Origin: Planctomycetota bacterium
GTDB taxonomy: Bacteria; Planctomycetota; Planctomycetia; Pirellulales; PALSA-1355
Direction of reading: 5' to 3'
DNA length: 64,000 bases
Assembly (NCBI GenBank): GCA_003389325.1
Contig: QQVE01000005.1
Coordinates: 1 to 64,000, forward strand
In this document: positions 7,834 through 16,927 of the stretch, piece after piece
Position numbering within the stretch: position 1 is the first letter of the stretch
Layout: every line of letters starts with the position of its first letter
The notes under the pieces: generated by a model
The model's database searches: none
Seen by the model: the letters and a program-made list of their open reading frames with translations, nothing else
What the model was told of the DNA's origin: nothing
Position numbers and translations under genes: made by a program

Positions 7834-9438
7834 TCAGCCCAAGCCCGGGCTGCCGGAGTCGGCGTCGGGGGCTCTCGGCGGGGCCTCATTCTCCAGGGCG
7901 GTCTGCACCCGCGTCAACACGCCCTGGGGCGGGCCGCGGAAGTGTTTGCGCTCGTAGCCGAACCACACGATGGCCGTCAACAACAGCGCGCCGGGCACCG
8001 TCCATAGATTCTGCTCGTTCGGCGGCTGCACGCCGATCAGCACAATCAGTCCGCAGCCGATCACCGACAGCACGGCCATCGCGCGGTACAGCGTGCCGCC
8101 CATGCTCCATACGCCCATCGTCGTCCACGTGCGCCCGTAGGCGAACAGTCCCAGGAAGTTGGGGATCACATAAGAGATATAGAGAAAGATCGTACAAGCG
8201 CCGGTGATCGTGGAGTACGTTCCTGAGTGCACGACGAAGGCCACCGACAACAATGCCACGCTCCAAATGGCAACCGCCGGCGTGCGGAAGCGGCGGCTCA
8301 CCTGACGCACGCGCGCCGAAAGCGGCAACCCGCCGTCGCGGGCAAAGGCATACGCCATCCGCGAAGCCGAGGTGACCGTGGCCAGGCCGCAAAAGAACTG
8401 GGCGATGACGATCCCTACGGCCAACACGCGCCACACGCCTGTGGGCAACACGTGCTCGACGATCCAGTGGAACGAGTTGTCGCCCTCGGCGGCGGCCTCG
8501 TCCATGTCGGGAATGGCCACGACGATCGCCATCAACATGACCCAACCAAAAATGCCCGAGACGGCTACCGAGCGGACGATGCCCCGCGGCACATGGTACG
8601 AGGCGCCGATCGTTTCTTCGGCCGTGTGCGCCGAGGCATCGAAACCGGTGATCGTGTACGCCGGCAGCAGGAAGCCCAGCAGAAACAGCCAGGCCAGATT
8701 GCCCGTGGCGGGCCACACGTCGCCGCCGGCGGTGCCGCTGTAATTAGTGAACGTCACCAGCCGCGCGGCGTCGTAGCTCGTGGCCCAGACGAGCATGGCC
8801 ACCGTCAGAATCGAGGCCACCAACAGAATCCAATAGCCGCTGAAGTCGACCAGCAGGGCCGTGATGCGGATGCCCAGGTGATTGAGCAGGGCCTGCGTGC
8901 ACGTGATGGCCAACACGCCGACAAGCTGTGCGGTCAAGCGGGTCGAGGGGTCCCAATCGTCGATCCCCACCGAAAACGCGGGCGACAGAGCCCGCATGGC
9001 AAACTCGTAGCAGCCGACGTTGATGGCCGCGAGCACCGTGATCAGCCCCGCCAGGTTGAACCAGGCCGTGAGCCATCCCCAGCCGCGGCCGCCGAGAATC
9101 GCGGCCCAGTGATAGAGTCCGCCCGCGGTCGGAAAGGCCGAGGCGATCTGGGCCATGGCCAGCGCCACGCACAGCGACATCAGGCAACTGAGCGGCCAGC
9201 CCAAGCCGATCGACGCTCCGCCGACGCTCGATAACCCGAGCGGAAACGAGGTGATGCCGCCGGCCACGATGCAGATGATCGACAGCGAGATGGCGAAGTT
9301 CGAGAACCCGCTCATCCGCCGCAGCAATTCCTGGCTGTAGCCCAGGCTATTGAGCAGTTGGACGTCCTGGGCGGCGATTTCCGCGCGGCGGCGGTCGAGT
9401 TCCTCGGGCGAGTTGGGGGCAGCGGGCTCGTCGGGCAT
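7834..9438 (-). CDS. APC-superfamily amino-acid permease
   Basis: 534 residues with about 12 membrane segments. The N-terminal signature FSNFAISLSIICIVAGG and the GGLYHWAAILGG loop are those of the amino acid/choline (GABA-permease-like) group of the APC superfamily, which takes up amino acids or amines by proton or substrate exchange. The first 35 residues are charged and cytoplasmic, and the tail is proline-rich. The length is usual for the group. The substrate cannot be told from sequence. It sits between two P450 genes on the same strand; the spacing to the upstream P450 (about 125 bases) allows but does not prove one operon. Confidence 0.88.
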   Translation of the reverse strand: MPDEPAAPNSPEELDRRRAEIAAQDVQLLNSLGYSQELLRRMSGFSNFAISLSIICIVAGGITSFPLGLSSVGGASIGLGWPLSCLMSLCVALAMAQIASAFPTAGGLYHWAAILGGRGWGWLTAWFNLAGLITVLAAINVGCYEFAMRALSPAFSVGIDDWDPSTRLTAQLVGVLAITCTQALLNHLGIRITALLVDFSGYWILLVASILTVAMLVWATSYDAARLVTFTNYSGTAGGDVWPATGNLAWLFLLGFLLPAYTITGFDASAHTAEETIGASYHVPRGIVRSVAVSGIFGWVMLMAIVVAIPDMDEAAAEGDNSFHWIVEHVLPTGVWRVLAVGIVIAQFFCGLATVTSASRMAYAFARDGGLPLSARVRQVSRRFRTPAVAIWSVALLSVAFVVHSGTYSTITGACTIFLYISYVIPNFLGLFAYGRTWTTMGVWSMGGTLYRAMAVLSVIGCGLIVLIGVQPPNEQNLWTVPGALLLTAIVWFGYERKHFRGPPQGVLTRVQTALENEAPPRAPDADSGSPGLG

Positions 9439-9563
9439 GAATCATCCACTAGGTCGCAACAGAGCGCGTGCCGACTTCACGCGACAGGAGGGAGAGGCGC
9501 GGTTCGAGGGCTCGCGTCGGCAAGCCACGCCCGCGCACGGCGAAGATTATCGCCGCAGCTCGT

Positions 9564-10949
9564 CTAGCTGACAACCTCCGCCGCGTCCGAGGGCACGGGG
9601 TCGCGGCCCGCGGGCGTGCGTCGCGAGAGCACGACGCGAATGCCGTAGCGCGGCCGCAGCGTCAGCACGGGGCTCATGCGAATTTCCTGATCGGGCACCA
9701 GCCGCATCGACCACTCGCGGGCGATCGTGGCCAGCACCAACACGGCCTCGAGCATCGCAAACGTGTTGCCGATGCACACGCGCGGTCCGCCGCCGAAGGG
9801 AAAGTACGACATCTTGGGCCGCCGGGCTACGCGCTCCGGCAACCAACGCTGGGGTTCGAACGCCTCGGGACGCTCGAAGAACCGCCCGTCGCGGTGCATC
9901 ACCCATTGGCTCATGAAGATCGTGGTTCCTGCGCGAACGGGATAGCCGCCCAGCTCGAAGTCGGCCACGGGCGCCCGGCCGATGACGAACGCCGGCGGAA
10001 ACAGCCGCATCGACTCCTGCACGATCCGCTCGGCCAGCTTCAGCCGCGGAATGTCGGCTACCGTCGGCACGCGGCCGTCGAGCTCGCGATCGAGCTCCTG
10101 CGCGAGTTCTTGTTGAATGTGCGGGTGCGTGGCCAGCAGGTAGAACGTCCACGACAGGGCGATGGCCGTGGTTTCGTGGCCGGCCAGCAGAAACGTGCGG
10201 GCCTCGTCGGCCAACTGCTCGTCGGTCATCTGGCTGCCGTCATCCTCGTCGCGAGCATGCAGCATCATCGACAGCAGATCCTTGCGCGGCACGGCCTCGC
10301 GCCGCCGCTTGTCGACGATTTCCTGCACGACCCGATTCAACCCGCGCACGGCGGCCCGAGCGCGGCGATTGCCTCGCGTGGGAATCCAAGAGGGCAGGGG
10401 GACCATGCGGCGGAAGTTGGTGCTGAAGCTTCGCAAGACCAGCAAGAGCGAATCGCCGATGTCACCCGACTGCTCGGTCACGTCGGCGCCGAACAGCGTG
10501 CGGGCCACGATGTCGAGGGTCACTTGCATCATGTCGGCGTGGATGTCACGCGTCTGCCCGTCCTGCCAGCCGGACAACATTCGCTGCGTCGAGCCGACCA
10601 TGTCGGAACCGTAGCCGGCGATGCGTTCGGCCTGAAACGCGCCGGCGGCCAGGCGGCGCTGGCGGAGCCAGAACGTGCCTTCGCTGGTCAGCAGCCCGTT
10701 TCCCAGCACCGCCCGGGTGAAGCGGAAGGGAAACGGCTTGACGAAGTTCTTGTTGTGCTTGACCAACACCTGCTCGATCAGGTCGGGATGGTTGGCCAGA
10801 ATCGCCCGGCGATGTCCGAGGCGAAACGACGACACGTCGCCGTACTCGCGAGCGCAGCGGGTGAGAAAGCCCAGCAGGTCGCTATAGAACTCGCGGAAGT
10901 GGCCGCTGAACAAACGGGCTGGCGGACCGGGCGGGCGAGCGGGGGTCAT
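9564..10949 (-). CDS. cytochrome P450 (second copy)
   Basis: 461-residue haem monooxygenase related to the P450 at 5074. It shows AGHETTA (I-helix, near 255), ESMRLFPPA (K-helix, near 312) and the haem loop FGGGPRVCIG with the cysteine near 390. The N-terminus MTPARPPGPPARLFSG has the proline-rich hinge of class II P450s but no membrane anchor. The shared length, motifs and paired location suggest an old duplication. The redox partner and substrate are unknown. It is transcribed away from the ParD gene, with a 95-base shared upstream region. Confidence 0.93.
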   Translation of the reverse strand: MTPARPPGPPARLFSGHFREFYSDLLGFLTRCAREYGDVSSFRLGHRRAILANHPDLIEQVLVKHNKNFVKPFPFRFTRAVLGNGLLTSEGTFWLRQRRLAAGAFQAERIAGYGSDMVGSTQRMLSGWQDGQTRDIHADMMQVTLDIVARTLFGADVTEQSGDIGDSLLLVLRSFSTNFRRMVPLPSWIPTRGNRRARAAVRGLNRVVQEIVDKRRREAVPRKDLLSMMLHARDEDDGSQMTDEQLADEARTFLLAGHETTAIALSWTFYLLATHPHIQQELAQELDRELDGRVPTVADIPRLKLAERIVQESMRLFPPAFVIGRAPVADFELGGYPVRAGTTIFMSQWVMHRDGRFFERPEAFEPQRWLPERVARRPKMSYFPFGGGPRVCIGNTFAMLEAVLVLATIAREWSMRLVPDQEIRMSPVLTLRPRYGIRVVLSRRTPAGRDPVPSDAAEVVS

Positions 10950-11044
10950 GGCGTCAGCATGCTAGGTTTCAAGGAGATGCGCCGCGGGGAAAGCAGTAGA
11001 ATAGCATGATATCCGATGCGTCACTGTTCGCCGAGGAGCCGTTG

Positions 11045-11278
11045 ATGACCCTGAACCTCCCGCCCGACGTGCAGCAGCTCGTCCAGGACCGACTGGCCAC
11101 GGGCAATTACAACTCCGCAGAGGAAGTCCTGCGTGCTGCCCTGCTCAGCTTGGCGGAGGAGGATGAGGACCTCCGCGCTATCCAGGAGGCGATTGACGAA
11201 GCACGGACCGGCGCCGAGGAACTGTCGATGGAAGAGGTGGCCAATCGCATTCGCGGCGGCAAGTCAGCTCGATCATGA
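11045..11278 (+). CDS. ParD-family type II antitoxin
   Basis: 77 residues. The N-terminal ribbon-helix-helix (about 1-40, LPPDVQQLVQDRLATGNYNSAEEVLRAAL) would bind the operator as a dimer, and the acidic C-terminal helix is the part that normally clamps the ParE toxin. The start at 11045 is chosen for GAGGAG 6 bases upstream. The stop overlaps an ATG in the ATGA arrangement typical of parDE operons. The toxin frame that starts there is only 28 codons, so the antitoxin appears to be an orphan. Confidence 0.85.
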   Translation: MTLNLPPDVQQLVQDRLATGNYNSAEEVLRAALLSLAEEDEDLRAIQEAIDEARTGAEELSMEEVANRIRGGKSARS

Positions 11279-11361
11279 CCTATCGAGTCGTCATTCTGCC
11301 CTTCGAGAATGCGCACGCCTGGGCGGAACAGCATGCTCCGGAAACCGCCGACGACTCCTAG
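11275..11361 (+). pseudogene. truncated ParE-like toxin remnant
   Basis: 28 codons, beginning MTYRVVILPFENAHAWAEQ and ending at a TAG. The first strand (YRVVILP) and the AWAEQHAPETA helix match the start of RelE/ParE toxins, which are normally about 95-105 residues. Everything after the first helix is missing, and the junction after ILPF looks like an internal deletion. It starts inside the stop codon of the antitoxin gene. Without the catalytic core it should not be toxic. Confidence 0.65.
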
Positions 11362-11377
11362 TGGCCCATGTCTCGGC

Positions 11378-11788
11378 TCATCGTGGCAAGCTGCCATCCG
11401 CCGACGAGGCAACGGCCCGCAGCAACTCGAGGAAGCCTTGGCCATCACTCTCGAGCCGGGCTTCGAGCTTGTCGGTGCAGTCGCAGGTCGAGCAGGCCCA
11501 GGGTTCGGTGCCGTTCTCGTCGCGGCACTTGTGTCGGGCGTGGGCGTCCTGCACCTTGACCAGTTCGAAGTACTCTTCCCAATACGGATGTTCCTCTTCC
11601 AGCGGCGTGGGACAGTAGCAGACCTCGACCCAGCGAACCGATCCGTCGTCGCGCAGGCGGGCGGAGGTCATGTTGCGCAGGTACTCGCCGCCGGCCACCG
11701 AGCCCTCGCCGAGCGAACCGTCTTCGATGGCCTGGAGCAGGGCCGCTTCGCAACCGGGTTTGACGCGAGCCGTGACGAGGTAGCGCAT
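11378..11788 (-). CDS. conserved hypothetical protein with C-terminal cysteine cluster
   Basis: 136 residues of unknown function. The N-terminal third (RYLVTARVKPGCEAALLQAI) has the look of a small ferredoxin-like alpha/beta fold. A cysteine cluster in the second half (CRDENG, then CSTCDC) could bind a metal. No signal peptide or membrane segment is seen. The gene stands alone, converging on the ParD/ParE remnant. No clear ribosome site precedes the ATG at 11788, so the start is less sure than the frame. Confidence 0.7.
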   Translation of the reverse strand: MRYLVTARVKPGCEAALLQAIEDGSLGEGSVAGGEYLRNMTSARLRDDGSVRWVEVCYCPTPLEEEHPYWEEYFELVKVQDAHARHKCRDENGTEPWACSTCDCTDKLEARLESDGQGFLELLRAVASSADGSLPR

Positions 11789-11858
11789 GGAGGTACCGAA
11801 AGAAACAGGGGAGTGCCTCAGGCATTATTCGCGCCGAGGGTGGCCGCGACCACCCGGG

Positions 11859-12002
11859 TAAGTAGCAGGCTCACTCCGTGAGCCGTCGCAGCACCCCGCC
11901 GGATATCCTACCGCCGCTAGAATCGACCGCACCAAGTGACTCTCTGTCGCGCACGGCACCACGACACTTCTGCGACGGCTCACGGAGTGAGCCTGCTACT
12001 TA
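11859..12002. repeat. 33-bp perfect inverted repeat with nested palindromes
   Basis: The arms at 11859-11891 and 11970-12002 are exact reverse complements, 78 bases apart. Each arm contains GGCTCACTCCGTGAGCC (or its reverse complement), itself a 7-bp stem with a 3-base loop. This is the layout of a paired REP element. It differs in sequence from the RAYT-linked REP. It fills the gap between two minus-strand genes. Confidence 0.85.
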
Positions 12003-12018
12003 AAGTTGTCGCGGCTAT

Positions 12019-13329
12019 TCATGCGGCGCCGAAGCCGGTGGCCCGGTTGTAGAGCTTCTCGCGCGTGGCCCAGAGACCGGCGGACGGGGTGGGGATGAAG
12101 AAGAAGCGTTCGCCGTCGGCGGTGGTCTGCCAGCCTTCGGTGTGCTTGTCGGGCTGGTAGCGGGCCAGCGTTTCGGCCAGGTCGGCGCAGCGAAAGTGGA
12201 CGCCTTCGACTTCCTCGCGGCTCAAGTGGCCGGGGGCGTAGGTGATCGTGAAGCGGCCTTCGGACGAACCGTGGATCAGGTGCGCGGTGGCGTGGGCCAG
12301 GTCCTGCATATCGGCTTCGGTTTGATAGCCGGCTAGGGCCCGCGGCGTGCCGCAGTAGCCGTACTTGCGGATCAAGGCGTCCACGTCGGGCTGCTCGCCG
12401 AAACGCTTGAGGCCTGGGGCGATGATCACCAACTCGCCGCCGTCGGCCAGGGCCATCCGCGTGCGGTAGACGGCCTTGTTGGCGACCCAGGTGCTGACGA
12501 ACTCGTCGGCCTGCATCACGCAGACCATCTTCTTCACCGGTTGCTCAAAGACGGTGATGTTTTCCTCACGCGATTGCCGGGCCGCGGCCAGGTAGGTTTC
12601 GAGATCATCGCCGACGTGCACGCCGGTGTGCACCAGCTCGTCTTGGTCGTTGCGGGCCAGCACGACCTGCACGTACAGATCGGGGAGCTTGCCGAGCAGA
12701 TCGTCTTCGGCTTTGTTGAAGCAGGCGCGGGTGGGCGTGACGAGGTTGCCGAGGTTGTTTTCGATGCCGCAGGTGGCCGAGAGCATGTGCGAGGCGCAGA
12801 TCGTGTCCTTGCCGCCCAGCCCGATGAAGTAGTTCTTGTTGTGGTTGGCAAAGCCCAGCACCTCGTGCGGCACGACGTGGCCGACGTTGATCACCAGGTC
12901 CCAGGGCTCTTCCATCAGCATGCGATTGAGCTGGATGGGGATGGCCCAGTCGGCGACGCCGCCGCAGGCCTCCCCTACGAACTCGGCCGAGACTTCGCCC
13001 AAATCGACGCAGCCGCCGCGCCAGTCGTGGGCGTGGATCCGCTCCTCGGGGATGGAGCCGAACATCCGCTCGTTTTCCTCGCGCGTGTGCGGCACGTGCT
13101 GGCCGAGCGTGGGAATGACGTGCACCTCGGCCTCGGGCGCGAACTCGTGATAGAGCAACTCGGTGAGCCGGCCGGCGCCGCTGTGCGCTCGGGTGATGTC
13201 CGGCGGCAGCAGCAGCACGCGTTTGGGTCGCTGGCAGATGTGCTGCCGTGCTTCGGCCGCGGTCTGCTTCATCAGCTCTTCGAGCCGCGGCCAGGAAATA
13301 TGCGACGCAGTTTCAGAGATCCAGGGCAT
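12019..13329 (-). CDS. LarA-family (nickel-pincer racemase-like) protein
   Basis: 436 residues, of the DUF2088 / lactate racemase LarA family. LarA uses a nickel-pincer nucleotide to racemise or epimerise 2-hydroxy acids. The residues that hold the cofactor in LarA have counterparts here: His in LGQHVPHT, His in VPHEVLGF, Lys in NHNKNYF and His in ASHML. The substrate may be another hydroxy acid or sugar acid, since the family is broad. No larB, larC or larE cofactor gene is in the window. The start at 13329 gives a normal family N-terminus; a frame extending to 13497 overlaps the aminopeptidase gene and is rejected. Confidence 0.82.
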   Translation of the reverse strand: MPWISETASHISWPRLEELMKQTAAEARQHICQRPKRVLLLPPDITRAHSGAGRLTELLYHEFAPEAEVHVIPTLGQHVPHTREENERMFGSIPEERIHAHDWRGGCVDLGEVSAEFVGEACGGVADWAIPIQLNRMLMEEPWDLVINVGHVVPHEVLGFANHNKNYFIGLGGKDTICASHMLSATCGIENNLGNLVTPTRACFNKAEDDLLGKLPDLYVQVVLARNDQDELVHTGVHVGDDLETYLAAARQSREENITVFEQPVKKMVCVMQADEFVSTWVANKAVYRTRMALADGGELVIIAPGLKRFGEQPDVDALIRKYGYCGTPRALAGYQTEADMQDLAHATAHLIHGSSEGRFTITYAPGHLSREEVEGVHFRCADLAETLARYQPDKHTEGWQTTADGERFFFIPTPSAGLWATREKLYNRATGFGAA

Positions 13330-13385
13330 GAGCGAGTTTTTCGGAAGTGAAATCGGTTGGAGTACGGTTGGCGTGAACGGCCCCG

Positions 13386-13415
13386 GTTTAGCCCGGAGCC
13401 ACCGGCGAGGGCGCG
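13386..13415 (+). repeat. dispersed 30-bp repeat, copy 1
   Basis: Begins GTTTAGCCCGGAGCCACC and continues with a CGGCG-rich tail. The inverse orientation appears at 30501-30527 with few differences. It is intergenic, between the LarA-family and aminopeptidase genes. Confidence 0.75.
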
Positions 13416-13453
13416 TCCGTCGCCGCGCTAGAATGTTTCCTGTCTTCGAGCGA

Positions 13454-14926
13454 TCACTTCTTCCACGCCCGGGCGACTTCGACCAGCGTGCGGACATATT
13501 GTCCGCTGCCGCCGGCGTCGATCCAGGGCCGGGGCTTCTCGCGAAACGCGGGGCCGGCCAGGTCGATGTGGGTCCACGACGTGTCGCCGATGAACTGTTC
13601 GAGGAACTTGGCCGCCGTGATCGCTCCGGCCCAGCGTCCTTCGCCGACGTTCTTGATGTCGGCCACTTCGCTCTTGATCAGGTCGTCGTAGATTTCCGGA
13701 TACATCGGCAGCTCCCAGACCGGCTCGCCGACCTTGCGGGCCGCACCGGCAACGGCATCGCACCAGGGCGGGTCGTTGGTCATGAGGCCGGCCACTTCCA
13801 TGCCCAGGGCCACGATGACGGCGCCGGTGAGCGTGGCCAGATCGATGATGTGCTCGGCGCCCAACTCCACGGCCACGTCGAGGGCATCGGCCAGCACCAG
13901 GCGTCCCTCGGCGTCGGTGTTGTGCACTTCGATCGTGCGGCCGTTGCGGGCGGTGAGCACGTCGCCGAGCTTCATGGCCGCTGGGCCCGTCATGTTTTCG
14001 ACCAGTCCGGCGATGCCGATCACGTTGATCGGCAGCTTGAGCGCGGCAATGGCCTGCACGGCGCCGAGCATCGTGCAGGCGCCGGCCTTGTCGCACTTCA
14101 TGGTGAGCATGGCCTCGGAGGGCTTGAGCGACAGGCCGCCCGAGTCGAAGGTGACGCCTTTGCCGACGATGGCCAGCGGCGAATCGCCTTTGCCGCCGCC
14201 GTTGTACTTGAGAATCACGAGCCGAGCCGGGCGGCTCGAGCCCTTGGCCACGGCCAGCAGGGCGTTGCACTTTTCGGCGGCGAGCTTCTTCTCGTCCCAG
14301 ACCTCGATTTCCAGCCCGTGGTTTTCGGCCACTTCGGCGGCGCGGAGGGCGAATGTTTCGGGATAGATCTCGTCGGCCGGGCTGTTGACGAGGTTGCGGG
14401 TGAGGTTGACCGCGTTGCCCAAGATGCGGCCTGAGTCGATGGCCGCGGCGTTCTTGGTGGACCAGTGGATCGTCTGGAAGGGATGGCGTTTCTTTTCGGC
14501 ACGGTGAATGTCCTGTCCCAGGCAGCCGACCAGGGCCCCGGCCACGCCGCTCTCGCTTTGTTCGGCGTTCCAGCCCTCGTCGAGATAGAACGCCACGTCG
14601 GAGCGCGACTTGGCCGCCAGCGCTCGCGACGCCGCGGCCGCACAGCGAAAAGCCTCGCCGGTGTTGAACGCGTCTTTCTTGCCCAGCCCGACCAGCAGCG
14701 CCTGCTTCGCCTGGCCCATGGGCACCAGCAGCGGCGCGGTTTCGTAGCTGCCGCCGGAGAACTCCTTGCGGTCGATCAGCCCGCGCACGGCGCCGCCGAG
14801 GGCCTTGTCGACTTCGGCGGTGGCGCCTGCCAGGGGAGCGTCTTCGTAGATGCCGACGGCCAGGGCATCGGCTGCGGTTTCCAAGGGACTGGAAGAGAGC
14901 GACTGAATCTGCACGGCGAACCTCAT
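13454..14926 (-). CDS. pepA: cytosol (leucyl) aminopeptidase, M17 family
   Basis: 490 residues, the usual length for PepA. The N-terminal macro-like domain is followed by the catalytic domain. It has the GKGVTFDSGGLSLKP segment carrying metal and catalytic residues, MKCDKAGA, and the diagnostic NTDAEGRL near residue 340. It releases N-terminal amino acids using two metal ions and normally forms cytoplasmic hexamers; relatives in E. coli also bind DNA. The start at 14926 fits the family N-terminus (MRFAVQ). It is divergent from the UbiD-family gene with about 150 bases between. Confidence 0.95.
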   Translation of the reverse strand: MRFAVQIQSLSSSPLETAADALAVGIYEDAPLAGATAEVDKALGGAVRGLIDRKEFSGGSYETAPLLVPMGQAKQALLVGLGKKDAFNTGEAFRCAAAASRALAAKSRSDVAFYLDEGWNAEQSESGVAGALVGCLGQDIHRAEKKRHPFQTIHWSTKNAAAIDSGRILGNAVNLTRNLVNSPADEIYPETFALRAAEVAENHGLEIEVWDEKKLAAEKCNALLAVAKGSSRPARLVILKYNGGGKGDSPLAIVGKGVTFDSGGLSLKPSEAMLTMKCDKAGACTMLGAVQAIAALKLPINVIGIAGLVENMTGPAAMKLGDVLTARNGRTIEVHNTDAEGRLVLADALDVAVELGAEHIIDLATLTGAVIVALGMEVAGLMTNDPPWCDAVAGAARKVGEPVWELPMYPEIYDDLIKSEVADIKNVGEGRWAGAITAAKFLEQFIGDTSWTHIDLAGPAFREKPRPWIDAGGSGQYVRTLVEVARAWKK

Positions 14927-15077
14927 GCGGCGAAGGCGGACAGCGGGCGGAAACACGCATTTTAGCCGGCGCTTTGCGGTTAGCCCAGGGTGCCCGTCGC
15001 GGTTACTCCCGGGTGAGCGGGGGAGGCGCGGCTCCTCTTGGACGGCACGCGAGGCTTGCCGTAAGCTAGCGAGGAAC

Positions 15078-16913
15078 ATGGGGTATCGCACGCTACGCGC
15101 TTGTGTCAGCGACTTGGAAGCCAGCGGCCAGTTGGTGCGCATCGAGCAGCCGGTCGATCCGTATCTCGAGGCCGCGGAAATCCAACGCCGCGTGTTTCAG
15201 GCCGGTGGTCCGGCCGTGTACTACGCGCAGGTGCGGGGCTGCCGCTTTCCGATGGTCAGCAACCTGTTCGGCACGATCGACCGCGTGCGCTACATCTTTC
15301 GCGACACGCTGGCCGATGTCCGCCGACTGGTGGAACTGAAAGCCGATCCCACGAGCCTGGCCCGCAAACCGTGGCAGCACGCGCGGCTGCTTGGGGCGCT
15401 ATGGCACATGCGGCCGCGGCGCGCCAGTTCGGGCGCCGTGCAGGCGCACGAAACGACGATCGGCCAGTTGCCGCAATTGCAGTCGTGGCCCGACGACGGC
15501 GGGGCGTTCATCACGCTGCCGCAGGTGCTCAGCCAAGACCCGCTGCGGCCGGGGCTCGAACATGCGAATCTCGGCATGTATCGGGTGCAGCTTTCCGGCG
15601 GGCAGTACCAGCCCGACCGCGAAATCGGCATGCACTATCAGATTCATCGCGGCATTGGTGCTCACCACGCCGCGGCGCTGGCGCGCGGCGAGGAGCTGCG
15701 GGTGAGCATCTTCGTCGGCGGCTCGCCCGCCATGTCGGTGGCGGCCGTGATGCCGCTACCCGAGGGACTTTCGGAGCTTTCGTTCGCCGGGGCGCTGGCC
15801 GGACACCGCATTCCGATGGTCACCGGCGGCGCATCGCCAGTTTACGCCGAGGCCGATTTCTGCATCACCGGGCGCATTGAGCTCGATCGGCAACTTCCCG
15901 AAGGCCCGTTCGGCGATCACCTGGGATACTACAGCCTGGCGCACGACTATCCCGTGTTGCGGGTCGACAAGGTGTGGCATCGCGAGGGGGCGATCTGGCC
16001 GTTTACGGTCGTGGGCCGTCCGCCGCAGGAAGACACCATGTTCGGCGAACTGATCCACGAGCTGACCGGGCCGGCGATTCCCAGCGTCATCCCGGGGCTG
16101 CACGCCGTGCACGCGGTCGACGCCGCCGGCGTGCATCCGCTGCTGCTGGCCATCGGCAGCGAGCGCTACACGCCGCAGAGCGAACGCCGCCGGCCGCAGG
16201 AACTGTTGACCACGGCCAACGCGATTCTCGGGCAGGGGCAACTCTCGCTGGCCAAGTACCTGTGGATCGCCGCCCGCGAGGACGATGAGAATTTGGACGT
16301 GAACGACGTTGAGGCCTTCTTCGCCCACGTGCTCCGCCGCGTCGACTGGGCGCGCGACCTGCACTTTCAAACCGAGACGACGATCGACACGCTCGATTAC
16401 TCCGGTGGCGCGCTGAACCAGGGATCAAAGGTGGTGATCGCGGCGGTCGGGCCGACGCTGCGCGAGTTGCCGACCCGCGCGGACGACGTGCGACTGCCGG
16501 CGGGGTTCGGGCCGGCACGGTTGTGCCTACCGGGCGTGCTGGCCGTGGCGGGGCCGCCGCTGGAGGCGGCAGAGCAGGGGTGCGAATCGCGTGTCGAGGC
16601 ATTCTGCCGGGCGATCGCTCCGGATGACGCCATCCGCGGTTTCCCACTGCTGGTAATCGTTGACGACGCCGAATTCGCGGCGCGTACCCTGAACAACTTC
16701 TTGTGGGTCACCTTCACGCGCAGCAATCCGGCGGCCGACGTGTACGGCGTCGATGCCTTCGTGCATCAAAAACACTGGGGATGCCGCGGGCCCCTGGTGA
16801 TCGATGCCCGGGCGAAGCCGCACCACGCGCCGCCGCTGGTGGAAGATGCGGAGACTACGAAACGCGTCGACGCGCTGGGTGCGGGGGGCGGCCCGCTGGC
16901 CGGCATCATTTAA
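15078..16913 (+). CDS. UbiD-family decarboxylase
   Basis: 611 residues. The fold order and motifs are those of prenyl-FMN-dependent UbiD decarboxylases: an N-terminal domain (about 1-130), then the central flavin-binding barrel with HYQIHRGIGAHHA and LPEGPFGDHLGYYS near residue 274, holding acidic catalytic residues. The protein is longer than E. coli UbiD (about 500), with an extra C-terminal part. Its substrate is probably an aromatic or unsaturated acid; a role in quinone synthesis is possible but unproven. No UbiX flavin prenyltransferase gene is nearby. GAGG just upstream supports the start. It leads a run of plus-strand genes to 20976. Confidence 0.85.
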   Translation: MGYRTLRACVSDLEASGQLVRIEQPVDPYLEAAEIQRRVFQAGGPAVYYAQVRGCRFPMVSNLFGTIDRVRYIFRDTLADVRRLVELKADPTSLARKPWQHARLLGALWHMRPRRASSGAVQAHETTIGQLPQLQSWPDDGGAFITLPQVLSQDPLRPGLEHANLGMYRVQLSGGQYQPDREIGMHYQIHRGIGAHHAAALARGEELRVSIFVGGSPAMSVAAVMPLPEGLSELSFAGALAGHRIPMVTGGASPVYAEADFCITGRIELDRQLPEGPFGDHLGYYSLAHDYPVLRVDKVWHREGAIWPFTVVGRPPQEDTMFGELIHELTGPAIPSVIPGLHAVHAVDAAGVHPLLLAIGSERYTPQSERRRPQELLTTANAILGQGQLSLAKYLWIAAREDDENLDVNDVEAFFAHVLRRVDWARDLHFQTETTIDTLDYSGGALNQGSKVVIAAVGPTLRELPTRADDVRLPAGFGPARLCLPGVLAVAGPPLEAAEQGCESRVEAFCRAIAPDDAIRGFPLLVIVDDAEFAARTLNNFLWVTFTRSNPAADVYGVDAFVHQKHWGCRGPLVIDARAKPHHAPPLVEDAETTKRVDALGAGGGPLAGII

Positions 16914-16927
16914 GAGGTGCGTTGCTC

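Noticed and set aside
14925-15077. Longer N-terminus for the UbiD-family protein
   Set aside because: The extra 51 residues are Arg-rich, unlike the family, and the ATG at 15078 has GAGG just upstream.
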